Source: Arthrobacter rhizophilus
GTDB lineage: Bacteria > Actinomycetota > Actinomycetes > Actinomycetales > Micrococcaceae
Assembly (NCBI RefSeq): GCF_026241105.1
Contig: NZ_JAPFFT010000004.1
Coordinates: 62,001 to 126,000 of the forward strand
DNA length: 64,000 bases
Direction of reading: 5' to 3'
Positions 58,062 through 64,000 of the stretch are shown here, one piece after another. The position numbers and the translations under genes were made by a program. The notes beneath the pieces were generated by a model. The model was not told the origin of the DNA. It saw nothing but the letters and a program-made list of their open reading frames with translations, and made no database searches. The first letter of the stretch is position 1; each line of letters opens with the position of its first letter.

Positions 58062-59264
58062 TCACTTGCGGACGGTGCTGACCACTGAAATAGCAAGCAC
58101 GGCGAGTGCACCCCAATAGGCCGTGTTCCAACCAGCAGCTTGGGACAAGGCGAACACCGCGCCGCCAACGAGGCTGCCGGCGGATTCGCCGATGCTCGTG
58201 GAAATTTGTCGCATGTTGAAGAGCTCGAGTTGCGAGCGGTGAGCGCCGATGCCTGCGAAAGCAGTGTTCAACATGGGTGTAAAGAAGGCTTCCGCAATTG
58301 AGAAAACAACCACCGCAAGCAGGACTCCCGGAAGTGTGCCCCCTAACAGGGCCATGACGAGGTACGCGCCGGCGAAGATAGAAACTCCTCCGCGCATGAA
58401 TGCAAAGGGGGCCGTTCCACCGCGCATTCTTCTGTTCATGAGCATGCTGATGGGGGCCTGGATGGCCACCACCAACAAGGCGTTTACGACAAAAACCGAC
58501 GATCTTAGTGGGCCGGACTCGGCAATGGAGAGGAGATGGATCGAGATCGAAGAGAAGAGCTGCGCGTAGAGGAAACAACCAGTCGCGGAGGTGATCGCGG
58601 CCGCCCGGACTTTCCGATCCAGGACAAGCGCGGTGAACGTTTCCTTTGTGAGCGGTGGCCGTTCCGTAGAGGTGCGCGGTCGTGTTGGGGGAACGAAAAT
58701 CGCAGAAACGATGGCAGCAGCAACGTATGCGGACGCAACCCAACAAAGAAGAGCAGTCGCTGAGCTGCTTAGGAGCAGCGCACCCAGAATCGGGCCAGCT
58801 GCTGCAGCCAGATTTGCGCCTACTTGGATTGCGGAGAAGACGGTCGTTCTCCGATCAGAGGACTGGAGTGATTCTGTGGCGAAGACTCGAAGTGCCATTC
58901 CGCTGACACTGATCCCTACGCCCGCGACACCAAGGAGAACAACGACGTTGGCCACCTGGTTCGCAAGACCCAGAGATCCGAAGGACAGTGCTGCAATGCT
59001 GAGCCCTCCGCAGACGGACAGTCGCAAGGGCCATGTCCGCATCATCCTGCTCAACAGCACCGCAGCGGCGCGCATGCTGACAGACAGAACAAAGAGCGCA
59101 ACACCTGTCTCCCATCCGGAAGTAACGTGCCATTGACCGGCCAGCAGGGCTGGGAGAAGGGGCAACATTGCGTAAAACCCCAGCTGGGAAAGAAATGACG
59201 AAGGGACTGCTGCGGCCAAGACCCTCCAGAGATTTTCTCGGCGGAGCTCTTGCCCGCCCATCAT
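58062..59264 (-). CDS. MFS transporter
   Basis: A 400-residue major facilitator with twelve predicted helices. The loop between helices 2 and 3 (SRMMRTWPLRLSVCGGLSI) and the motif around helix 4-5 (GLANQVANVVVLLGVAGVGI) are MFS-like, in the set of small exporters for drugs or sugars. Codon usage is less GC-biased than in neighbouring core genes, so transfer is possible. The start is weak: ATG ATG at 59264 without clear ribosome site. Substrate unknown. Confidence 0.8.
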   Translation of the reverse strand: MMGGQELRRENLWRVLAAAVPSSFLSQLGFYAMLPLLPALLAGQWHVTSGWETGVALFVLSVSMRAAAVLLSRMMRTWPLRLSVCGGLSIAALSFGSLGLANQVANVVVLLGVAGVGISVSGMALRVFATESLQSSDRRTTVFSAIQVGANLAAAAGPILGALLLSSSATALLCWVASAYVAAAIVSAIFVPPTRPRTSTERPPLTKETFTALVLDRKVRAAAITSATGCFLYAQLFSSISIHLLSIAESGPLRSSVFVVNALLVVAIQAPISMLMNRRMRGGTAPFAFMRGGVSIFAGAYLVMALLGGTLPGVLLAVVVFSIAEAFFTPMLNTAFAGIGAHRSQLELFNMRQISTSIGESAGSLVGGAVFALSQAAGWNTAYWGALAVLAISVVSTVRK

Positions 59265-59641
59265 TGCTGCAATTCAGGAAGGACTTTCGGTGTCCACATA
59301 GAGGGCAGGGGACGCCCCTCACTCTGGACCTTGATTTCCAGGGGATGCACCATCACCGGGCATATGTGTGAGGGAATCACGGTGATGATGGAACCTGCCT
59401 CAACTGCTGTGGGCCACGGACTCCAGACCCGAGTCCCGTGGCATCTGATGTTGTAGGGCGGCGTGCGGCCGGGGTCTCAGATCCAGCCGCACGCCTTGCA
59501 GGGGTCCTTGGATCCCTGCGCGTGCCAGACATTATCTATGTGTCACGAGTGCCGGAAACGTGTCGCCAGCCCGGCAAGGGACTTCCGGGAGATGCTTTCC
59601 TGGGTGCGTGGCACACGATAATCGGATGACGCAGACGGGCG
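59265..59641. other. gene-free gap with three successive hairpins
   Basis: In the 377 bases between the RodA gene and the MFS start are three inverted repeats: CCACGGACTC/GAGTCCCGTGG (59415-59441), GGCGTGCGGC/GCCGCACGCC (59460-59469 and 59486-59495) and CAGGG(g)TCC/GGA(t)CCCTG (59499-59518). They could end the rodA transcript or form a leader structure upstream of the MFS gene. No T run follows any of them. Confidence 0.5.
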
Positions 59642-60997
59642 TCAGGCCGAGACGTGTTCGTCCTGGGAAGCGATCGCTTGGGGCCTGCGGGCTGCGTCGC
59701 TGATTCGGAGCAGCAGGGCGACGATGATCCAGTTGGCAAGGAGGGAGGACCCGCCGGCGGAAAGGAACGGCGTCGTCAGCCCGGTCAGGGGAATAAGGCG
59801 GGTGACGCCGCCGATGATGATGAAACACTGAATCGCCATGGTGAAGGAGAGCCCGCAGGCGAGGAGTTTCCCGAACGCATCCCGGATGCCCAACGCGGCC
59901 CGGAATCCCCTGGTGAAAAGCAGCAAATAGAGCAGCACGATGGCGAACAGCCCTATCAGGCCTAGTTCTTCCCCGAGGGAGGCGATGATCATGTCACTGT
60001 TGGCGAAGGGCACAAGGTCAGGGCTTCCGAGCCCAAGGCCTTTTCCGATCAGGCCGCCGTCGGCCATTCCGAAGAGGCCTTGGACAATCTGGGCGCTACC
60101 TCCGGGAAAGCGGGTGTACACCTGGGCGTCGAAGGCATTGATCCAGGCGTCGATTCGCAAGCCGACGTGGGAGAAGATCTTCGCCGCGGCGTATCCGCCC
60201 ACAGCCATGAGCACCAGGCCGAGAACCAGCCAGCTGGCCCGGCTCGTGGCAACGTAGATCATCACCATGAACAGCCCGAAGAGCAATATGGACATGCCCA
60301 GGTCGTGCTGGAAGACCAGTACGCCTACGCTCGCGGCCCAAGCGGTGACCATCGGCCCTGTGTCTTTGATTCTGGGAAACTGCAGGCGCCCGAATTTCCT
60401 GCCCGCCAACAAGATCAAGTCCCGGTTGGAGGACAAATATCCTGCGAAGAAGACGGCGAGCGTGATCTTCACGATCTCCCCGGGCTGGAACTGCAGGGAC
60501 CCGACGCGTATCCAGACATTCGCGCCGTTGATATCGCCGGCGGAAATGCCCGGGACGAGAGGAAGGATGAGAAGGGCGGCGCTGACGGCAAGTGCAATGA
60601 AGGTGTACCGGCGCAGTAACCGGTGATCCTTCAGCAGCCACAGCGCGGCGGCTGCGACCAGGACCGAGACGATCGTCCAGTTGAGTTGATTGGTCCCGGC
60701 AGTGCTGCCGGTTGACGCGTCCAAGCGTCGGATCATGGCGATGCCCAAGCCGTTCAAAGCCACGACGATCGGGAGGATCACCGGATCCGCATACCGTGCC
60801 CTGAACCGCAAGACAACGTGGAAGACCCCGGCCAGCGCCGTCAACGTTCCGGCTTGGAGCCAGAAGCCAAAGTCGAGGGCTTCCTTCTTGTCCACGCTCG
60901 TCATTGCGATGGCTCCGATGCCGACGCCAAGGGCGAGTACCAGCAGCACCATTTCTACGTTCCGGCGAGGCTTCGCCAGAATCGCTTGCTGGCTCAT
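59642..60997 (-). CDS. RodA/FtsW/SpoVE-family peptidoglycan polymerase
   Basis: A 451-residue SEDS protein with about ten to twelve helices. The essential Asp is in FQHDLGMSILLFGLF, GANVWIRVGSLQFQPGEIVK and ANSDMIIASLGEELGLIG are family hallmarks, and the C-terminus PFLSAGGSSLLANWI is standard. It polymerises glycan strands with a partner PBP. It resembles the RodA of the actinobacterial pknB-pbpA-rodA-pstP operon, but here none of those partners is adjacent. The second ATG (60997) is preferred because AGAAG is well spaced from it. Confidence 0.9.
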   Translation of the reverse strand: MSQQAILAKPRRNVEMVLLVLALGVGIGAIAMTSVDKKEALDFGFWLQAGTLTALAGVFHVVLRFRARYADPVILPIVVALNGLGIAMIRRLDASTGSTAGTNQLNWTIVSVLVAAAALWLLKDHRLLRRYTFIALAVSAALLILPLVPGISAGDINGANVWIRVGSLQFQPGEIVKITLAVFFAGYLSSNRDLILLAGRKFGRLQFPRIKDTGPMVTAWAASVGVLVFQHDLGMSILLFGLFMVMIYVATSRASWLVLGLVLMAVGGYAAAKIFSHVGLRIDAWINAFDAQVYTRFPGGSAQIVQGLFGMADGGLIGKGLGLGSPDLVPFANSDMIIASLGEELGLIGLFAIVLLYLLLFTRGFRAALGIRDAFGKLLACGLSFTMAIQCFIIIGGVTRLIPLTGLTTPFLSAGGSSLLANWIIVALLLRISDAARRPQAIASQDEHVSA

Positions 60998-61115
60998 TGG
61001 CATCTTCTTTCGTGGATTTCGGGCGGGCCGGGCGGGTCCCTCTCAGCGGGTCAGTGTTCAGTGCGTCATCATAGCCCGATCAGCTAGGCATCTGTTGGGA
61101 ATGGAACCCGGCCGG

Positions 61116-62159
61116 TCAGCTGGCAGGCCCCGTCACAGGCTGTATCACCACGTCGTCGAGCTTTGGGAGCGCGCGCTCAAGCTGGTGCCGGGCGTCATCG
61201 ACTGTCTCTTCCACGGCTGAGAGTGCTGCGTTGGCGACGACGATGGTGGCCGCTCCCTGAAGGCGATGGCCAACCCAGCGAAGCTGCAGCTTCGGCACGG
61301 ATAGAACACCCGGGGTCCTTTCCAACGCCGCTTGGGCGTTGTCGAGGAGTTCGGGTTCTATTCCGTCCATCAGGCGCCGTCCGACGCTTCGCACAGTGCC
61401 CCAGAGCAGCACGATGATGGTCGCCGAAATCAGCAGGCCGACGATGGGGTCGGCCAAAGGGAATCCGAGCAGCACGCCGCCGGCGCCAAGTACCACGGCG
61501 AGGGAGGTGAATCCGTCGATGCGGGCGTGCACGCCGTCGGCGACCAGTGCAGCGGACCCGATCTGCCGGCCGACCCTGATGCGGTAGACGGCCACAATTT
61601 CGTTGCCCGCAAAGCCTATGAGTCCGGCCGCGAGAACCCACCACAGGTTGTGCAGGGGTTGCGGGTGGAACAAGCGGTCAATGGACTGCCAGGCGGCGAC
61701 CACAGCAGAAAGCGCAACCACGACAACGATGAACAGTCCCGCAAGATCCTCCGCCCGCCCATATCCATAGTTGTAGCGGCGAGTTGCCGCCCGACGTCCC
61801 AGGATGAACGCGATCCACAGGGGCACAGCGGTGAGCGCATCCGAGAAGTTGTGGATGGTGTCGGCCAGCAAAGCGACGGAGCCGCTGATAAGGACCACCA
61901 GAAACTGCAGGACGGTAGTGGCAAGGAGTATGAAGAGGCTGATCTTAAGAGCCCGAACGCCCTGTGTGCTGGACTCAAGGGCATCGTCGATGGAATCGGC
62001 GGCATCGTGGGTGTGTGGAACAAAAAGCTCGTAGAGCCAGCCCTTCAGACCCCCATGGTGCTCGTGCTCGTGGTCATGATCATGGTCGTGCCCGGCGTGC
62101 TCATGGTCATGGTCGTGCACGTGGTCGTCGTGATGATCAACTTGCTGGTGACTGCTCAT
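61116..62159 (-). CDS. cation diffusion facilitator metal efflux protein
   Basis: A 347-residue CDF transporter with six helices. The cytoplasmic N-terminus is very His/Asp-rich (DHHDDHVHDHDHEHAGHDHD), and the site residues HxxxD are in LLADTIHNFSDALTAVPLW and ADGVHARIDGFTSL. Gain of Zn2+ or Co2+ efflux in exchange for H+ is the family function. It overlaps the upstream ArsR gene by four bases (ATGA), forming a metal-sensor/efflux operon like czrA-czcD or cmtR-type systems. Confidence 0.92.
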   Translation of the reverse strand: MSSHQQVDHHDDHVHDHDHEHAGHDHDHDHEHEHHGGLKGWLYELFVPHTHDAADSIDDALESSTQGVRALKISLFILLATTVLQFLVVLISGSVALLADTIHNFSDALTAVPLWIAFILGRRAATRRYNYGYGRAEDLAGLFIVVVVALSAVVAAWQSIDRLFHPQPLHNLWWVLAAGLIGFAGNEIVAVYRIRVGRQIGSAALVADGVHARIDGFTSLAVVLGAGGVLLGFPLADPIVGLLISATIIVLLWGTVRSVGRRLMDGIEPELLDNAQAALERTPGVLSVPKLQLRWVGHRLQGAATIVVANAALSAVEETVDDARHQLERALPKLDDVVIQPVTGPAS

Positions 62160-62518
62160 GCCGTTGCCTGTTCTGTGCGGTGGTGTGCAGGGGTGCCGCC
62201 GAGGGCGTGTTCTGCTTGGAAGATGGCATCTGCCACAAGTTGTCTGGCGTGCTCGTTCTCCAGCCGGTACATGACCCTGGTTCCGTCCTGCCGCGTGGAA
62301 ACCATCCTCGCCAGGCGCATTTTGGCAAGGTGCTGCGATACTGCTGCCGGGGACTTCCCCACCAGGTCCGCCAGCGCGCCGACGGCCATTTCGCCGTCGC
62401 GGAGGGCCAGGATGATCCGTACCCTCGTGGCATCAGCCAGCATCGCGAACACTTCTACGGCCAACTCAACGTACTGGCTATCGACACCCAGCGAGCAGGT
62501 ACTCTTATCTGCATTCAT
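62156..62518 (-). CDS. ArsR/SmtB-family metal-sensing repressor
   Basis: A 120-residue winged-helix repressor: VFAMLADATRVRIILALRDG, then GALADLVGKSPAAVSQHLAK and the wing RLARMVSTRQDGTRVMYRLE. The C-terminal helix region has HARQLVADAIFQAEHALGG followed by THHRTE-like histidines, fitting a Zn/Co/Ni sensor of the NmtR/CzrA group with alpha5 site. It is coupled to the CDF efflux gene it very likely controls. An inverted repeat overlaps its start. Confidence 0.9.
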   Translation of the reverse strand: MNADKSTCSLGVDSQYVELAVEVFAMLADATRVRIILALRDGEMAVGALADLVGKSPAAVSQHLAKMRLARMVSTRQDGTRVMYRLENEHARQLVADAIFQAEHALGGTPAHHRTEQATA

Positions 62519-62526
62519 ACGCAGAT
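62507..62526. promoter_or_regulatory. inverted repeat over ArsR start, candidate operator
   Basis: ATCTGC (62507-62512) and GCAGAT (62521-62526) flank the ArsR/SmtB start codon with an 8-base spacer. ArsR-family repressors often bind imperfect palindromes over their own promoter or start; binding here is inferred. Confidence 0.35.
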
Positions 62527-62816
62527 TCTTTCACACATCGTTACTGAAGCCACATCGAAGAGCCGGGAAGCCCCTCAAGTGGTCAGGGTTCAGAGGGCTG
62601 AATGAAGTTCTCAATGCATCCGCGGTGAACTCTCGATGAACCCGGGAACACTATCCACAGCGTTGTTCACATTGGGTAAAACCTCATGTGGAAAGCGTGC
62701 AGGCCCGGGATTCACCTGAATCTCGCGGTTTTTCGCGCCATGTACGTGGATGTCCACATGAATTGTCCACAGCTGTGGATAAAGTTACGCACTTCTGTGG
62801 AAAGAATATGGGGGTA
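62527..62816. other. gap with second small DnaA-box cluster
   Basis: Three box-like 9-mers occur: CTATCCACA (62651-62659), TTGTCCACA (62763-62771) and TGTGGATAA (62774-62782); the last two form the palindrome TGTCCACAGCTGTGGA. The rest holds the divergent promoter-side sequence of the ArsR gene and the 3' end of tag. Confidence 0.6.
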
Positions 62817-63419
62817 TCAGGGCCAAACTCCAGAACTGCCACGACGATGACTGTCCACGAGATGGGTATCGATGATGCCGATCGCCTCCATCAACGCGTA
62901 CATTGTGGTTGGCCCGACGAAGGCGAAGCCCTTCTTACGCAGGGCCTTGGACAAAGCGATCGATTCCGGCGACTGGGTGGCGACATCGGCAAAGGTACGC
63001 GGTTCGGGCGTCGCCTCGGGTTGGAAGGACCACACGAAGTCCACCAGTCCGCCTTCGCTGCGTAGGGCGATGGTGGCTTTGGCGTTGGTGATGGCCGCGC
63101 GTATCTTGAGGCGGTTGCGCACGATCCCTGGATCCTGCATCAGCCGTTCGACATCCGCCTCGGTGAAGGCAGCCACGCTTTCCGGGTGGAAGTTCAAGAA
63201 AGCGGATCTGAACGCTTCGCGCTTGCGCAAGATAGTGGCCCAAGAGAGACCCGCTTGGAAACCCTCAAGGCTGATGCGCTCGTACATGCCCTGCTCGTCC
63301 CGCACGGGCATGCCCCACTCGTGGTCGTAGTACTCGCGCATGAGCGGGTCAGCGGATGCCCACGGCGGCCGGGCGAGGCCGTCATCGCCAATGATGGTGC
63401 CGTTCTCGGGCGGGGTCAT
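62817..63419 (-). CDS. tag: DNA-3-methyladenine glycosylase I
   Basis: A 200-residue Tag glycosylase that removes 3-methyladenine from alkylated DNA. The family signatures are RPPWASADPLMREYYDHEWG, FEGFQAGLSWATILRKREAF and FVGPTTMYALMEAIGIIDTH. The zinc site typical of Tag uses Cys and His residues near both ends; the His near the C-terminus is present (DTHLVDSH), but the N-terminal Cys of E. coli Tag (RCxW) is replaced by ARPPW. ATG 63419 follows GGAGGAA. Confidence 0.9.
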   Translation of the reverse strand: MTPPENGTIIGDDGLARPPWASADPLMREYYDHEWGMPVRDEQGMYERISLEGFQAGLSWATILRKREAFRSAFLNFHPESVAAFTEADVERLMQDPGIVRNRLKIRAAITNAKATIALRSEGGLVDFVWSFQPEATPEPRTFADVATQSPESIALSKALRKKGFAFVGPTTMYALMEAIGIIDTHLVDSHRRGSSGVWP

Positions 63420-63474
63420 GGGTGTTCCTCCGCAGGAAGCTGGTAGAAGTTGTTGTTGACATTGTGCCCCAGCC

Positions 63475-64000
63475 CTACGACATCCCCGTGACGCGCATGG
63501 TGATATTGATCCGCCCGCTGGGCAGTCCGCAGCCCTCGGGGGCCGTTCCGGGGAGCACCTTGGTGATGCCGTGGTACGCAAAACGCGAAGCACCGCCGAA
63601 CACGAACATATCGCCGGAGGACAGTTCGACGTCGTTGTACGGCTTGGTCCGGGTCTCAGCGTTCCCGAATCGGAAGACGCAACTGTCACCGATACTGAGT
63701 GACACAACAGGGGCCCGGGACTTCTCGTCCTTGTCCTGGTGCATTCCCATCTTGGCGGCGTCGTCGTAGAAATTCACCAGCGCGGTGTCCGGCGTATAGC
63801 CGGCGGCTTCGGCGGCATCACCGTATGCCTCGAATAGTGCTTTGCGGCCAAGCCGAACCATCCAGTCGGGAAAGTCCAGGACCCGCCGTCCGTTGACGTC
63901 GAAGGCCTCGCGTGTGTACTTGTAGGGTTGCCAGTGCCAGCCCAGGCAAACCGTCCGGACGGACATCGGGTGCCCGCCGGGAAGAACGGCGGCACGCAAG
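63475..64000 (-). CDS. alkB: AlkB-family alpha-ketoglutarate dioxygenase (5' part outside window)
   Basis: The C-terminal 175 codons of an AlkB-type oxidative demethylase, which directly repairs N1-methyladenine and N3-methylcytosine in DNA. GGHPMSVRTVCLGWHWQPYKY precedes the core; the iron site HxD is in AKMGMHQDKDEKS and the distal His is in FAYHGITKVL; the 2-oxoglutarate arginines are in SGRINITMRVTG. Similarity continues to the window edge, so the true start lies beyond it. It lies 55 bases upstream of tag on the same strand: a two-gene alkylation-repair operon. Confidence 0.9.
   Translation of the reverse strand, partial: LRAAVLPGGHPMSVRTVCLGWHWQPYKYTREAFDVNGRRVLDFPDWMVRLGRKALFEAYGDAAEAAGYTPDTALVNFYDDAAKMGMHQDKDEKSRAPVVSLSIGDSCVFRFGNAETRTKPYNDVELSSGDMFVFGGASRFAYHGITKVLPGTAPEGCGLPSGRINITMRVTGMS

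Overview
This window is the replication-origin region of a GC-rich actinobacterial chromosome, most likely a member of the Micrococcaceae close to Arthrobacter, Paenarthrobacter or Pseudarthrobacter. The main evidence is the core gene order trxB-trxA / parB-parA-rsmG-khpB(jag)-yidC-yidD-rnpA-rpmH / dnaA / oriC / dnaN-gnd-recF-dciA-gyrB-gyrA-DUF3566-tRNA-Ile-DLW39-tRNA-Ala. Other support comes from frequent GTG starts, actinobacterial families (DUF3566, DLW-39, separate pseudokinase next to murJ) and a SigR/SigH-like promoter before trxB. Genus assignment is inference from gene order and protein style, not from a database search.

Left flank (1-15.1 kb): a catabolic cluster (amidohydrolase fragment, MHS-type transporter with a coupled 49-aa upstream ORF, LysR, PucR, then divergent mmsA and a class-III aminotransferase) that fits breakdown of pyrimidine-derived beta-amino acids. 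It is followed by a lipoprotein penicillin-binding protein, a NarL-type two-component system (response regulator probably starting at CTG) divergent from an FtsX-like ABC transporter, and an HxlR regulator/NAD(P)-binding protein pair. Two families of intergenic repeats occur here, one of which recurs after dnaN.

15.1-27.4 kb: an FAD oxidoreductase overlapping a GT87-type membrane glycosyltransferase, a compact small-peptide locus (26-aa and 46-aa ORFs with near-perfect Shine-Dalgarno sites and a terminator), a phosphoglycerate-mutase-like phosphatase, CCA-adding enzyme, NUDIX hydrolase, MurJ flippase, a pseudokinase/discoidin-like membrane protein, thioredoxin reductase and thioredoxin.

27.4-33.7 kb: about 6.2 kb with no convincing gene. 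It carries eight parS-like 16-mers (plus one more just upstream of parA), a 14-bp tandem repeat and a 27-bp direct repeat containing DnaA boxes. This looks like a dedicated centromere region for ParB loading and is the most unusual part of the window.

33.7-52 kb: the core replication, segregation and ribosome/translocation genes. On the left arm they run on the minus strand and on the right arm on the plus strand, diverging from oriC between dnaA and dnaN.

52-64 kb: accessory and housekeeping genes (EamA exporter, GT2, an amphipathic-repeat membrane protein, cyclophilin, rhomboid protease, ArsR/START pair, MFS exporter, a lone RodA/FtsW, ArsR/CDF metal efflux pair, Tag and AlkB alkylation repair). 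Two further DnaA-box clusters lie here, at 57.6-58.0 kb and 62.65-62.78 kb; the first contains more perfect 9-mers than oriC itself.
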